Shown: positions 31,094 to 40,802 of the stretch, piece after piece
Layout: every line of letters begins with the position of its first letter
Numbering within the stretch: the first letter of the stretch is position 1
DNA from: Citrobacter freundii
GTDB taxonomy: Bacteria > Pseudomonadota > Gammaproteobacteria > Enterobacterales > Enterobacteriaceae
Assembly: GCF_011077955.1 (NCBI RefSeq)
Contig: NZ_JAALBX010000003.1
Location: forward strand, 186,001-250,000
Length of the DNA: 64,000 bases
Reading direction: 5' to 3'
Made by a program: the position numbers and the translations under genes
Notes under the pieces: model-generated
The model's database searches: none
What the model was told of the DNA's origin: nothing
What the model saw: the letters and a program-made list of their open reading frames with translations, nothing else

Positions 31094-31867
31094 TTAGCTC
31101 AACAGCATTTCTACCTCATCAAGCGTGCTGAAACAGACCGGGCGTGACAAGTAATAGCCTTGCGCCGCCAGCGCGGGAGAAAGCTGTACATCCTGCCACT
31201 CTTCGAGGGTTTCGACGCCTTCGACGATCACGCCGTTGCAATAGCGGTTCATCAGTTGCAGCAACTGAGTAAACAGATTGCGGCCTTCTGGCGTGGTACG
31301 CAGCATGATAAACAATTCGCGCGCCACTTTAATGTAGTCGTAACGCACTTCGCTTAACGCGGAGAAATTTGCCATACCGGTGCCGAAATCATCCAGCCAC
31401 AATGGGCCAAATTCGCTCATGCCGGCAAGATCGGAGTCTTCCGGTAAGCGGATATGTTCCACCAGCTCAAAGCGCACCCAGGGCAGGGTGTTGACCAATT
31501 CGCGAATGTCTTCACGCTCACGCATGACGATAAGCGTGGGGCCATCGACATTCACCGATGCCAGCACATCGTGACGCAAGAAGAAGCCTTCACGTTCCTT
31601 GAGCATCAGCAACTGTTCTTCTATGACACTCAGGCGCAGGCGCACCGGAATGGCGGCAAAGTAGCGGTCTGGCGCGATGCGTCGTTGGGGGTTAGCGGGA
31701 TGCGTGACCACCGTCAACAGCTCCACCGCCAGCAGCTTCCCGTCGGTTTTATAGATTGGTTGATAAGTATAAGCGCGCTCACACTGCAACCAATATCGAT
31801 GCTCTTCCAAATTTTCGATACTCGCGGCGGGCATTGTCGGCCGGTGAGTGACCTGCTCTAACTTCAT
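31094..31867 (-). CDS. pdeH: Cyclic di-GMP phosphodiesterase PdeH (EAL)
   Basis: Stand-alone cytoplasmic EAL-domain enzyme that hydrolyses cyclic di-GMP; in E. coli it is the main phosphodiesterase allowing motility and is part of the flagellar regulon (formerly YhjH). It has 257 residues from the ATG at 31867. The motif is ELL (Glu49), as in E. coli, with LDDFGTGMANF, YDYIKVARE and VIVEGVET all present. An ATG two codons earlier is only two bases from the AGGA, so 31867 is preferred. No flagellar sigma promoter was confirmed. Confidence 0.93.
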   Translation of the reverse strand: MKLEQVTHRPTMPAASIENLEEHRYWLQCERAYTYQPIYKTDGKLLAVELLTVVTHPANPQRRIAPDRYFAAIPVRLRLSVIEEQLLMLKEREGFFLRHDVLASVNVDGPTLIVMREREDIRELVNTLPWVRFELVEHIRLPEDSDLAGMSEFGPLWLDDFGTGMANFSALSEVRYDYIKVARELFIMLRTTPEGRNLFTQLLQLMNRYCNGVIVEGVETLEEWQDVQLSPALAAQGYYLSRPVCFSTLDEVEMLLS

Positions 31868-32095
31868 CGTCATCGTCCTGTTAAAGGGGTGACATACCTG
31901 GACTATGGGATTATCGGCTCAGGGCTTAAGAACTTTATGTCAGGGGGATAACCATTTCTGGCAGTTTTTTATGGTTTTAGTTTCAGGATCACTATCTGGC
32001 TCAATAAAATTATCGGAACAATGTTTTAAAATAATTGACGACTTTTCGTTCGCGTAACACACTAACGCATAATTTTGAGAATCGGGTTGGCCACT

Positions 32096-33028
32096 ATGTC
32101 GTTGAAAAAGATTGCCGTCATTGGCGAATGCATGATTGAACTGTCGCAGAAAGGCGCGGAAGTAAACCGCGGATTTGGCGGCGATACGCTGAATACTTCC
32201 GTTTACATCGCCCGTCAGGTTGATGCGCAGCAATTAGGCGTGCACTACGTCACCGCGCTCGGCCAGGATAACTTCAGCCAGCAAATGCTGGATGCCTGGC
32301 AGGCAGAGCAGGTACAAACGTCGCTTATCCAGCGTATGGAAAACCGTCTGCCGGGCCTGTATTACATCGAAACCGACGACACCGGCGAGCGCACCTTTTA
32401 CTACTGGCGCAATGAAGCCGCCGCGCGTTTCTGGCTGGAAAGCGAACAGGCGCCGACAATCTGCGCGGAGCTGGCGACATTCGATTATCTCTATTTAAGC
32501 GGTATTAGCCTTGCGATCCTCAGCCCCGAAAGCCGTGAGAAATTACTGACGTTGCTGCGTGCATGCCGCGCCAATGGCGGAAAAGTGATTTTCGACAACA
32601 ACTACCGTCCGCGTTTGTGGGCGAGCAAAGAAGTCACGCAGCAGGTTTATCAGCAGATGCTAACCTGCACCGACATCGCCTTCCTGACGCTGGATGATGA
32701 AGATGCGCTGTGGGGCGAGAAGCCGGTTGAGGACGTGATTGCACGCACCCAGGCGGCAGGCGTAAGTGAAGTGGTGATTAAGCGCGGGGCGGATTCTTGC
32801 CTGGTGGCGATTGCCGGCGAACCGCTGCTTGATGTGCCTGCGGTGAAATTGCCGAAAGAGAACGTGATTGATACTACCGCTGCGGGCGATTCGTTTAGCG
32901 CCGGTTATCTGGCGGTACGCCTGACCGGCGGCGATGCCGAAGCGGCAGCGAAACGCGGTCACCTTACCGCCAGTACCGTTATTCAGTATCGCGGCGCGAT
33001 CATTCCACGCGAGGCGATGCCGCAGTAA
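32096..33028 (+). CDS. kdgK: 2-dehydro-3-deoxygluconokinase
   Basis: Phosphorylates 2-keto-3-deoxygluconate to KDPG in hexuronate and pectin breakdown. It is a 310-residue PfkB-family (ribokinase-like) sugar kinase with the C-terminal signature DTTAAGDSFSAGYL holding the catalytic Asp, and the N-terminal GGDTLN pattern. The start at 32096 (MSLKKIAVIGE) fits the family; the frame extends seven codons further upstream without support. It is transcribed away from pdeH. Confidence 0.96.
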   Translation: MSLKKIAVIGECMIELSQKGAEVNRGFGGDTLNTSVYIARQVDAQQLGVHYVTALGQDNFSQQMLDAWQAEQVQTSLIQRMENRLPGLYYIETDDTGERTFYYWRNEAAARFWLESEQAPTICAELATFDYLYLSGISLAILSPESREKLLTLLRACRANGGKVIFDNNYRPRLWASKEVTQQVYQQMLTCTDIAFLTLDDEDALWGEKPVEDVIARTQAAGVSEVVIKRGADSCLVAIAGEPLLDVPAVKLPKENVIDTTAAGDSFSAGYLAVRLTGGDAEAAAKRGHLTASTVIQYRGAIIPREAMPQ

Positions 33029-33040
33029 TTTGTGCTGAAA

Positions 33041-33076
33041 ACCGGATTGGGCCTGCCTTAGTAAGCCTAATCCGGT
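33041..33076. terminator. Bidirectional terminator between kdgK and rsmJ
   Basis: ACCGGATT (33041-33048) pairs with AATCCGGT (33069-33076), extended by GGC/GCC pairs inside. It lies between two convergent stops. Confidence 0.65.
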
Positions 33077-33083
33077 GATGTCC

Positions 33084-33842
33084 TCAGGAAACGCTTGCCA
33101 ACGGTGGGTAGATATCGAACCGATGGCTTTTCGTCGTCACCGCCGACTGGGTGGCAACGCCCGCAAGGGGCGGAGCATAGTCAGGGCGTTTTACCACAAT
33201 GCGCTTTGTCGCCAGGCGTCGGGCAGGCTCCAGCAAACCGTCCGCATCGATATCCGGCCCTACCAGCGACTGAAACACTCGCATCTCTTTTTTCACCAGC
33301 GCGCTTTTTTGCTTGTGGGGAAACATCGGATCCAGATAGACCACCTGCGGGCGCGGCGTAATATTCTCAAGCGCCGTCAGGCTGGAGGCGTGGATAAGAT
33401 GCAGCCGTTCACGCAGCCAGGGGCCGATTTCCGGGTCCTGATAACCGCGCGCCAGGCCGTCATCCAACAGGGCGGCCACCACCGGGTTACGCTCCAGCAT
33501 CCGCACCTGACAGCCCACCGCCGCCAGCACGAACGCATCGCGCCCAAGCCCTGCCGTGGCATCCACCACATCCGGTAAATAATCGCCTTTTATGCCCACG
33601 GCTTTAGCGACCGCTTCACCACGTCCGCCGCCGAACTTACGACGATGAGCCATCGCCCCGGAAACAAAATCGACAAAAATCCCGCCGAGCTTCGGTTCAT
33701 CGCGCTTGCGCAACTCCAGATGGTCTGCCGTCAGCACCAGCGCCATCGGGTTATCCGCATCGTGCTTCAGCTCCCAGCGCTGCGCCAGAAGTGATAAGGC
33801 GCCGTCTCCGGCGCCTGTTTCATCAATTAAACAGATGTTCAC
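33084..33842 (-). CDS. rsmJ: 16S rRNA (guanine1516-N2)-methyltransferase RsmJ
   Basis: Methylates the N2 of G1516 in 16S rRNA. It has 252 residues, close to the E. coli length. The SAM-binding motif I is [16 protein letters not shown] (near residues 103-118) and the catalytic motif IV is YLDPMFPH. It starts eight bases after the prlC stop, so it is co-transcribed with prlC. Confidence 0.95.
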   Translation of the reverse strand: MNICLIDETGAGDGALSLLAQRWELKHDADNPMALVLTADHLELRKRDEPKLGGIFVDFVSGAMAHRRKFGGGRGEAVAKAVGIKGDYLPDVVDATAGLGRDAFVLAAVGCQVRMLERNPVVAALLDDGLARGYQDPEIGPWLRERLHLIHASSLTALENITPRPQVVYLDPMFPHKQKSALVKKEMRVFQSLVGPDIDADGLLEPARRLATKRIVVKRPDYAPPLAGVATQSAVTTKSHRFDIYPPLASVS

Positions 33843-33850
33843 GAGTGGGA

Positions 33851-35893
33851 TTAGCCCTTGATGCCGTAGTGTTCCAGCATCGCATCCAGTTGCGGTTCGC
33901 GACCACGGAAGCGCTTGAACAGCTCCATCGGTTCTTCGGAACCGCCACGGGTAAGGATGTTATCAAGGAACGCCTGGCCGGTTTGACGGTTGAAAATGCC
34001 TTCTTCTTCGAAGCGGGAATAGGCATCCGCCGCCAGCACATCGGCCCACAGATAGCTGTAGTAACCCGCCGCGTAGCCGCCCGCAAAGATGTGGCTAAAG
34101 GCATGCGGGAAACGACCCCATGAAGGGCCAGGGATAAGCGCCACCTGGCTTTTGATTTCCGCCAGCGTTTCGAGAATTTTCGCGCCCTGTTCAGGGCTAA
34201 ACTCCGCATGCAAACGGAAATCGAACAGGCCGAACTCCAGTTGGCGCAGGATAAACATTGCCGCCTGGTAGTTTTTCGCCGCCAGCATTTTATCCAGCAG
34301 TTCTTTCGGCAACGGTTCGCCGGTTTCAAAGTGACCGGAGATAAACGCAAGGGCGTCCGGCTCCCAGCACCAGTTTTCCATAAACTGGCTCGGCAACTCG
34401 ACCGCATCCCATGGTACGCCGCTGATGCCTGCTACCCCTGGGGTTTCGATGCGCGTCAGCATATGGTGCAGACCGTGGCCGAACTCATGGAACAGGGTTA
34501 TCACTTCATCGTGAGTGAACAGCGCAGGTTTGCCGTTCAACGGACGGTTGAAGTTACAGGTCAGGTAGGCCACCGGTTTTTGCAGCGAGCCGTCCGCTTT
34601 GCGCATCTGACCGACACAGTCGTCCATCCACGCGCCGCCGCGTTTGTTTTCACGCGCGTACAAATCCAGATAGAAACTGCCGCGCAGCTCGCCGCTGTCG
34701 TCATACAGTTCGAAGAAGCGCACGTCAGGATGCCAGACGTCGACATCTTTGCGTTCTTTGGCGGTGATGCCGTAAATGCGTTTCACCACTTCAAACAGGC
34801 CGTTAACCGCTTTGTTTTCCGGGAAGTAAGGACGCAGCTGTTCGTCACTGATGCTGTAAAGATGCTGCTTCTGTTTTTCGCTGTAGAAGGCGATATCCCA
34901 GGGTTGCAAATCGTCCACACCGCACTCGGCTTTGGCAAACGCACGCAATTGCGCCAGCTCTTTTTCACCCTGCGGACGGGCGCGTTTCGCCAGATCGGTT
35001 AAGAAATCCAGCACCTGCTGCGGGTTTTCCGCCATTTTAGTGGCAAGGGATTTATGGGCGTAGTTTTCAAAACCCAGCAGTTCCGCCAGTTCATGACGCA
35101 GCGCCAGGATCTCTTCCATTATCGGACTGTTATCCCATTTGCCAGCGTTTGGCCCCTGATCGGAGGCGCGGGTGCTGTAGGCGCGGTACATCTCTTCGCG
35201 CAGCGCCTGATTGTCGCAGTAGGTCATAACCGGCAGATAGCTTGGGATATCAAGCGTCAGCAGATAACCCTGTTGCCCTTTCGCTTCTGCCTGCGCTTTT
35301 GCGGCGGCCAGCGCGCTTTCCGGCATGCCGGAAAGTTCGGATTCGTCAGTGACCAGTTTGCTCCAGCCCATGGTGGCGTCGAGCACGTTGTTGCTGTAGG
35401 TAGAACCCAGTTCAGACAACCGCGCGGCGATTTCGCCGTAACGCTGCTGTTTGTCTTTCGGCAGACCGATGCCGGAAAGCTCAAAATCGCGCAGAGCGTT
35501 ATCAACGGATTTTTTCTGTGCGGTATCAAGGGCGGCGTAGTGCTCGCCGTCATGCAGATCGCGGTAGGCGTTATACAGCCCTTCATGTTGGCCCACCCAG
35601 GTGCTGTATTCCGACAGCAAGGGCAGCGTTTGTTCGTAGGCTTCGCGCAGTTCCGGGCTGTTCTGCACCGAATTAAGGTGGCTTACCGGCGAGAAAATAC
35701 GCCCCAGACGATCGTCCACTTCCGCCAGCGGCTGGCACAGCGTCTCCCAACGGTACGGCGCGCCGTTTGCCACGACCTCTTCAACACGCTGACGGCAGTC
35801 ATCCAGCGCTTGCGTTACAGCGGGAACCACATGTTCAGGTTTAATGGCGGAGAAGGGCGGCAACTCGAAAGGGACGAGTAAAGGATTGGTCAT
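33851..35893 (-). CDS. prlC: Oligopeptidase A
   Basis: Cytoplasmic M3-family zinc metallopeptidase that degrades small peptides, including cleaved signal peptides. From the ATG at 35893 ([12 protein letters not shown]) it has 680 residues, as in E. coli. The zinc motif is HEFGHGLHH near residue 470, with the third ligand Glu about 25 residues on ([10 protein letters not shown]). A further 12 codons upstream are open but lack family support. It heads a prlC-rsmJ operon behind a sigma-32-type promoter. Confidence 0.97.
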   Translation of the reverse strand: MTNPLLVPFELPPFSAIKPEHVVPAVTQALDDCRQRVEEVVANGAPYRWETLCQPLAEVDDRLGRIFSPVSHLNSVQNSPELREAYEQTLPLLSEYSTWVGQHEGLYNAYRDLHDGEHYAALDTAQKKSVDNALRDFELSGIGLPKDKQQRYGEIAARLSELGSTYSNNVLDATMGWSKLVTDESELSGMPESALAAAKAQAEAKGQQGYLLTLDIPSYLPVMTYCDNQALREEMYRAYSTRASDQGPNAGKWDNSPIMEEILALRHELAELLGFENYAHKSLATKMAENPQQVLDFLTDLAKRARPQGEKELAQLRAFAKAECGVDDLQPWDIAFYSEKQKQHLYSISDEQLRPYFPENKAVNGLFEVVKRIYGITAKERKDVDVWHPDVRFFELYDDSGELRGSFYLDLYARENKRGGAWMDDCVGQMRKADGSLQKPVAYLTCNFNRPLNGKPALFTHDEVITLFHEFGHGLHHMLTRIETPGVAGISGVPWDAVELPSQFMENWCWEPDALAFISGHFETGEPLPKELLDKMLAAKNYQAAMFILRQLEFGLFDFRLHAEFSPEQGAKILETLAEIKSQVALIPGPSWGRFPHAFSHIFAGGYAAGYYSYLWADVLAADAYSRFEEEGIFNRQTGQAFLDNILTRGGSEEPMELFKRFRGREPQLDAMLEHYGIKG

Positions 35894-35959
35894 AAGCGCG
35901 TTCCTGTAAAAAAGGTAAGTGAAGCGCATCGAGCGGCGCTTTGTTCATTGTGTTGTAGC

Positions 35960-35985
35960 ATGGGGTTTAGTGTAGTGGATTTCAA
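35960..35985 (-). promoter_or_regulatory. Heat-shock (sigma-32) promoter of prlC-rsmJ
   Basis: Read on the minus strand, TTGAAA (35985-35980) and CCCCAT (35965-35960) are separated by 14 bases. This fits the sigma-32 consensus CTTGAAA-N13-15-CCCCAT. The E. coli prlC operon is known to be heat-shock controlled. The -10 element lies 66 bp before the prlC start. Confidence 0.8.
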
Positions 35986-36070
35986 TGGTCGCCGTCGGCA
36001 ATCCCCGGTCGGGTTAACTTTCCGGTATACTGTGCCCATACACTTAAGACCCCATCTGGAAACACTTTTC

Positions 36071-36913
36071 ATGCTCAGCTATCGCCACAGCTTCCATGCC
36101 GGTAACCACGCCGACGTTCTGAAGCACACAGTACAAAGCCTTATCATTGAATCCCTTAAAGAAAAAGAGAAACCGTTTCTTTATCTTGATACCCATGCGG
36201 GGGCCGGGCGCTATCAGTTAAGTGGCGAGCACGCAGAGCGTACCGGTGAATATCTCGACGGTATCGCGCGTATCTGGCAGCAGGAAGACTTGCCCGAGGA
36301 ATTGCGGCCTTACATCAGCGCGGTAGAGCATTTTAACCGCGGTGGGCAGCTTCGCTTTTACCCAGGTTCACCGCTGATTGCGCGCCAGTTGCTGCGCCCG
36401 CAGGACTCGTTGCAACTCACTGAATTGCATCCGAGCGACTTCCCGCTGTTGCGCTCTGAATTTCAGAAAGACGATCGGGCGACCGTCAGCCGCTCCGATG
36501 GCTATCAGCAACTGAAAGCGAAACTGCCGCCGTTGTCCCGCCGTGGTTTCATTCTTATCGACCCGCCTTATGAAATGAAAACCGATTACCAGGCGGTCGT
36601 CACCGGTATTAAAGAAGGTTACAGCCGTTTTGCCACCGGCGTGTTTGCGCTGTGGTATCCGGTGGTGTTGCGCCAGCAGATTAAACGCATGGTGCATGCG
36701 CTTCAGGAAACGGGCATCCGCCGCATTATGCAAATCGAACTGGCCGTTCTGCCGGACAGCGATCGTCGCGGCATGACCGCGTCGGGCATGATTGTGATTA
36801 ACCCGCCGTGGAAGCTGGAACAGCAGATGAATACGGTTCTTCCGTGGTTGCATAAGAAACTGGTGCCTACGGGAACCGGGCACGCTACCGTTAGCTGGAT
36901 CGTGCCGGAATAA
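36071..36913 (+). CDS. rlmJ: 23S rRNA (adenine2030-N6)-methyltransferase RlmJ
   Basis: Methylates A2030 of 23S rRNA; in E. coli it was also noted as needed for use of DNA as a carbon source. It has 280 residues with MLSYRHSFHAGNHADVLKH at the N-terminus, SAM-contact LDTHAGAGRY (near 39-48) and the catalytic motif IDPPYE (near 164-169). The frame runs 41 codons further upstream through the prlC promoter, but the ATG at 36071 is the family start. It is divergent from prlC. Confidence 0.96.
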   Translation: MLSYRHSFHAGNHADVLKHTVQSLIIESLKEKEKPFLYLDTHAGAGRYQLSGEHAERTGEYLDGIARIWQQEDLPEELRPYISAVEHFNRGGQLRFYPGSPLIARQLLRPQDSLQLTELHPSDFPLLRSEFQKDDRATVSRSDGYQQLKAKLPPLSRRGFILIDPPYEMKTDYQAVVTGIKEGYSRFATGVFALWYPVVLRQQIKRMVHALQETGIRRIMQIELAVLPDSDRRGMTASGMIVINPPWKLEQQMNTVLPWLHKKLVPTGTGHATVSWIVPE

Positions 36914-36922
36914 TCGCAGCCA

Positions 36923-36954
36923 TTGATGGAACCGATTGATTTCAGGTATACAAT
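36923..36954 (+). promoter_or_regulatory. Candidate gor promoter
   Basis: TTGATG (36923-36928) and TATACA (36947-36952) are separated by 18 bp, in the 71-bp gap before gor. The -10 match is good and the -35 match moderate. Confidence 0.45.
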
Positions 36955-36984
36955 CGCGGCAATCAGACATTAAGGATAAGACTC

Positions 36985-38337
36985 ATGACCAGACATTATG
37001 ACTATCTCGCTATTGGCGGCGGCAGCGGCGGTATCGCCTCGATTAACCGGGCCGCCATGTACGGCAAAAAATGTGCGCTGATTGAAGCGAAAGAGCTCGG
37101 CGGCACCTGCGTGAACGTCGGTTGTGTACCGAAAAAAGTGATGTGGCACGCCGCGCAAATCGCTGAAGCTATTCATCTGTATGGCCCGGATTACGGTTTC
37201 GATACCACGGTCAATCATTTCGACTGGAAGAAACTGGTCGCCAGTCGTACCGCGTATATCGACCGCATTCATACCTCTTACGAGACGGTGCTGAAGAAAA
37301 ATATCGTCGATGTGATCCGCGGCTTTGCGCGTTTTGTCGATGCCCATACCGTGGAAGTGAATGGTGAAACCATCACTGCCGACCATATTCTGATCGCCAC
37401 CGGCGGTCGTCCGTCTATCCCGTCGATTCCGGGTGCGGAGTACGGTATTGATTCCGATGGCTTCTTTGAACTGGATGAGATGCCGAAACGCGTTGCAGTG
37501 GTTGGCGCAGGCTATATCGCGGTTGAGATTGCGGGCGTGATTAATGCGCTGGGCGCGGATACGCATTTGTTTGTGCGTAAACACGCGCCGCTGCGTAGCT
37601 TCGATCCGATGATCGTGGAAACGCTGGTGGAAGTGATCAATGCCGAAGGCCCAACGCTGCACACCCAGGCCATCCCGAAAGCCGTGGTGAAAAATGCCGA
37701 TGGCAGCCTGACGCTGCAACTGGAAGATGGTCGTAGCGAAAACGTCGACTGCCTGATTTGGGCAATTGGTCGCGAACCGGCTAACGACAATTTCAACCTG
37801 GCGGCTACGGGTGTGAAAACCAATGAAAAAGGCTATATCGTCGTCGATAAATTCCAGAACACGAACGTGGAAGGGATTTATGCCGTGGGCGATAACACCG
37901 GTGCGGTTGAACTGACGCCAGTCGCAGTGGCTGCGGGGCGCCGCCTGTCTGAGCGCCTGTTTAACAACAAGCCGGACGAGCACCTGGATTATACCAACAT
38001 CCCGACCGTGGTCTTCAGCCATCCGCCGATTGGCACCGTTGGCCTGACAGAACCGCAGGCGCGCGAGCAGTACGGCGACGATCAGGTGAAAGTTTATAAA
38101 TCGTCGTTCACCGCGATGTATACCGCCGTAACGTCTCACCGTCAGCCATGCCGCATGAAATTAGTGTGCGTTGGCCCCGACGAGAAAATCGTCGGCATTC
38201 ACGGGATTGGGTTTGGAATGGATGAGATCCTGCAAGGTTTCGCGGTTGCGCTGAAAATGGGCGCCACCAAAAAAGACTTTGATAACACCGTGGCAATCCA
38301 CCCGACCGCCGCCGAAGAGTTTGTGACGATGCGTTAA
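36985..38337 (+). CDS. gor: Glutathione reductase
   Basis: Cytosolic FAD enzyme that reduces glutathione disulfide with NADPH. It has 450 residues, as in E. coli. The FAD motif GGGSGG starts at residue 11, the redox-active disulfide is Cys42/Cys47 in [13 protein letters not shown], the NADPH-binding motif is GAGYIAVE, and the catalytic base is His439 in HPTAAEE. It is a single gene with its own terminator. Confidence 0.98.
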   Translation: MTRHYDYLAIGGGSGGIASINRAAMYGKKCALIEAKELGGTCVNVGCVPKKVMWHAAQIAEAIHLYGPDYGFDTTVNHFDWKKLVASRTAYIDRIHTSYETVLKKNIVDVIRGFARFVDAHTVEVNGETITADHILIATGGRPSIPSIPGAEYGIDSDGFFELDEMPKRVAVVGAGYIAVEIAGVINALGADTHLFVRKHAPLRSFDPMIVETLVEVINAEGPTLHTQAIPKAVVKNADGSLTLQLEDGRSENVDCLIWAIGREPANDNFNLAATGVKTNEKGYIVVDKFQNTNVEGIYAVGDNTGAVELTPVAVAAGRRLSERLFNNKPDEHLDYTNIPTVVFSHPPIGTVGLTEPQAREQYGDDQVKVYKSSFTAMYTAVTSHRQPCRMKLVCVGPDEKIVGIHGIGFGMDEILQGFAVALKMGATKKDFDNTVAIHPTAAEEFVTMR

Positions 38338-38362
38338 GCGCACACTATCTCGTATACATTCT

Positions 38363-38390
38363 TACCCACCTTCGCGGTGGGTATTTTTTT
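38363..38390 (+). terminator. Terminator after gor
   Basis: TACCCACC and GGTGGGTA form an 8-bp stem with loop TTCGC, followed by seven T residues, 25 bp after the gor stop. Confidence 0.88.
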
Positions 38391-38473
38391 ATAAGACGGC
38401 CTCGCCCGACTTGAAATACGTTGGCACCCTTTGCTTACCGTAAGCGATGAAGACATAAACGTTCACTGCTGAG

Positions 38474-38719
38474 TTAATTGAACGTTTCGATACATACCCA
38501 CTCTTCCCCTACAACCCGATACACCGATTCCGTCAGGCCGGGCATCACCCACGCTTGATAACCCTGTTCCGGGCACGTTATCCAGATGCACAACCCGCAG
38601 CCGCCGCGCAACTGGCGTGGTATATCCGTGACGCGGAAATCCATACCCGCCGCCTGAAGCGCCCGGCGGGTTTTTACCACGCCGAGCGTACTGTGAAACA
38701 AAAAAAGATATTCCGTCAT
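38474..38719 (-). CDS. DUF3343 family small protein
   Basis: Small protein of 81 residues (MTEYLFLFHSTLGVVKTRRALQAAG) resembling DUF3343, a family of unknown function often encoded beside reductive-activation or sulfur-transfer enzymes. It has a ferredoxin-like alpha-beta pattern and a CGLC motif at about residues 41-44 plus a late Cys (WVCIE). The CxxC could bind metal or carry sulfur or electrons, which is inference. Its start overlaps the stop of the upstream activator gene by four bases (ATGA), so it belongs to the yjiM-yjiL-like operon. Confidence 0.8.
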   Translation of the reverse strand: MTEYLFLFHSTLGVVKTRRALQAAGMDFRVTDIPRQLRGGCGLCIWITCPEQGYQAWVMPGLTESVYRVVGEEWVCIETFN

Positions 38720-39489
38720 CGGGTTTTCCCCGAACGCTGACCGATAAGCGCCGCGCCGACGGCGCCAGCGTATTGCGCATCCGGATGAGTGTGTACCGCC
38801 ATCCCCACGTGTTCTGCGAGCTTTTCGACAAACACCGCGCAGTGGCTAACGCCGCCGGTAAACAGCACCGGGCCTTGCGCCGACAATCTGCCAATAAAAT
38901 TGGCGCTACGGCGTGCCATGGCATTGACGATCCCGGCCAGAATGGCTTCCGGCGCGACACCCGCCGAACGCAGGCTGATGACTTCTGATTCCGCAAATAC
39001 CGTACACATGCTGGTGATGGCGTGGGGTTGCACGCCGTGGGTAATCGCGTCGAGTTGCTCGACGCTTGCGCCGAGCGTGCGGGAAATCACTTCCAGAAAG
39101 CGCCCGGTGCCCGCCGCGCATTTGTCATTCATCAGGAAATCGGTCAGGTTGCCCTGTTCATCCAGTTGAATGACTTTACTGTCCTGCCCGCCGATATCGA
39201 TAACGGTGCGGGTATCCGGCGCCAGTAAACGCGCGCCCAGGCCGTGGCAGGAAATCTCCGTGACCTGTTTATCCGCAAAATCTACCAGTTGCCGTCCATA
39301 ACCTGTGAGCGTCAGAAAGGGGCGCTCATCAAGCCCGGCGCTGAGTTGTTCCCAGGCGTCGATAATCGCGGTTTCCGGGCGAAAGGGCGTCGGGCACAGG
39401 AAACGGCGCGTAATCACGCCGTCCTGCAAAAGCACGCCTTTGGTGGTGGTCGAACCGGAGTCAATCCCTACTGTTACAGCCACAACCAC
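38716..39489 (-). CDS. yjiL: YjiL-like ATPase, activator of a 2-hydroxyacyl-CoA dehydratase-type protein
   Basis: BadF/BadG/BcrA/HgdC-family ASKHA ATPase of 257 residues. Members are dimers holding one [4Fe-4S] cluster between subunits and use ATP hydrolysis to push a low-potential electron into a partner iron-sulfur protein. Visible motifs are GIDSGSTTTKGVL (phosphate 1, residues 8-20), DIGGQDSK (phosphate 2), NDKCAAGTGRF with the expected cluster cysteine, and TSMCTVFAESEV with the second conserved cysteine. It lies three bases after the YjiM-like gene and overlaps the DUF3343 gene. The electron target is presumed to be the YjiM-like protein. Confidence 0.9.
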   Translation of the reverse strand: MVVAVTVGIDSGSTTTKGVLLQDGVITRRFLCPTPFRPETAIIDAWEQLSAGLDERPFLTLTGYGRQLVDFADKQVTEISCHGLGARLLAPDTRTVIDIGGQDSKVIQLDEQGNLTDFLMNDKCAAGTGRFLEVISRTLGASVEQLDAITHGVQPHAITSMCTVFAESEVISLRSAGVAPEAILAGIVNAMARRSANFIGRLSAQGPVLFTGGVSHCAVFVEKLAEHVGMAVHTHPDAQYAGAVGAALIGQRSGKTR

Positions 39490-39492
39490 TCC

Positions 39493-40644
39493 TTAAAGCA
39501 TTTCGATAAACGCCGCCACACGGGTGCTGAGTTGCCCAATATCCGAGGTGGAATAGTCGGTTTCAATCGCGATATAGGGAATGTTGTGGTTCTCACGCAC
39601 GTGGCGTTTGATGGCCAGTGATTCCACCGCGTAGGTATGACATGCCTGTAAAATCACATCCACGACGCCGTCGGCCTGGTACTCTTCCACCATCTCGCTG
39701 AGCAGTTTCAGACGCTGGTCATTAGGCGAAATGCAGGAACAGCCAATCGCGAGGTATTTATCGGTGAGCGCGTCGTACACATCGCCGGTTTCTTCCACGC
39801 AACGTTCCGTGGCTTTCGCGCCCGTGCAGTTTTCAAAGCCCACGACCCAGCCGCCGTTTTCTTCAATCGCGCGAACCACTTTTTCCGCCGCGCCGCCGAT
39901 GGGGCAGCCGGTAATGAGGATGCGCGGGCGGGCTTCCAGGCGTTTGCCGTCCTGCCACTCCTGGCGTACGCGCTCAGCCATACCGTTCAGCTCGTCAATC
40001 AGCGCCTTTTTATCAAAGCGGAAGGTTGCGCCGTACACCACTTTAAGGATATCCATCCCGCTTAACGCAGGCGGATTAAGTTGGCCGACGCGGTAAAAGT
40101 TCGCGGTTGCGCGGCGCTCCTGGTTTTTTAAGGCGATGGCATCGCGCAGCGTCTCTTCGGTGATGGTCGTGCCAAAGCGCTGCTCAACGGCTTCTTTCAG
40201 GCGGTGAATTTCCGCTTTCCACAGCGCGCGGGATGCCGCATCTGCGGTGCTGTTAGGGAGTTGCATCACATGGACGGGTTTAAAATCGGCCATGTATTCG
40301 TACATTTTTTTCTTGCCGTCACAGGTGGTTTCGCCCACCACCAGATCAGAGAAATAGAAATAGGGGCATTTATCGGTTTTACCGAAACCATAGCTGCTTT
40401 TAATCAGCGGGCAGAGATTGCGTGGCAGGTCTTTTTCAGCTTCTTCAATGGTTTCATCGGAGGTGGAACACAACGAGACCACCACCGCGCCGGCGGCCAT
40501 AGGGATCTCCTGAGGCATAAAAGTGCAATAAGTGCCGACCAGCGGAACGCCTTGCTCTTTAAGATCCATGACGGTGAGGAAACCTTTCTGACGTGCCTGG
40601 GAAAATTGATCAAAAATGGCGGGTAGTTCAGTGATAAGAGACAT
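39493..40644 (-). CDS. yjiM: YjiM-like 2-hydroxyacyl-CoA dehydratase-family (double-cubane type) protein
   Basis: Protein of 383 residues, nearly identical in pattern to E. coli YjiM and belonging to the 2-hydroxyacyl-CoA dehydratase D-component family. Eleven cysteines are present (40, 59, 78, 93, 108, 247, 273, 282, 302, 304, 335), including GTYCTF, TGCPIGG, ENCTGAK, GCSC and QACHTY. This single-subunit branch with its own activator includes the double-cubane [8Fe-9S] cluster proteins described from Carboxydothermus, which reduce small substrates at the expense of ATP. The natural substrate of YjiM is not known to me. The start has GGAAGG seven bases upstream. First gene of a three-gene operon. 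Confidence 0.9.
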   Translation of the reverse strand: MSLITELPAIFDQFSQARQKGFLTVMDLKEQGVPLVGTYCTFMPQEIPMAAGAVVVSLCSTSDETIEEAEKDLPRNLCPLIKSSYGFGKTDKCPYFYFSDLVVGETTCDGKKKMYEYMADFKPVHVMQLPNSTADAASRALWKAEIHRLKEAVEQRFGTTITEETLRDAIALKNQERRATANFYRVGQLNPPALSGMDILKVVYGATFRFDKKALIDELNGMAERVRQEWQDGKRLEARPRILITGCPIGGAAEKVVRAIEENGGWVVGFENCTGAKATERCVEETGDVYDALTDKYLAIGCSCISPNDQRLKLLSEMVEEYQADGVVDVILQACHTYAVESLAIKRHVRENHNIPYIAIETDYSTSDIGQLSTRVAAFIEML

Positions 40645-40769
40645 ACTTTTCCTTCCCCGTTACACGGGCGATAGCAAAATTGGCTCGCTATTATAGGCAC
40701 ACTGAATGAATGGTTTATTTGATCTTTCGCTGAAATCTTACACTCTACCGGGTGGCAGAAGGGGAAGGG

Positions 40770-40791
40770 GTGACGGCCCGCAAGCCGTCAC
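40770..40791 (-). terminator. Hairpin downstream of katN
   Basis: GTGACGGC and GCCGTCAC form an 8-bp stem with a six-base loop, 12 bp after the catalase stop on the minus strand. There is no T run, so it may rather protect the 3' end. Confidence 0.45.
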
Positions 40792-40802
40792 ATATCGCAG
40801 AA

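Noticed and set aside
34208-35881. Two long frames (264 and 275 codons) antisense to prlC
   Set aside because: Both are inside prlC and show no independent coding features.
36970-38139. A 389-codon open frame antisense to gor
   Set aside because: Fully inside gor with composition of a mirror frame and no recognisable domain.
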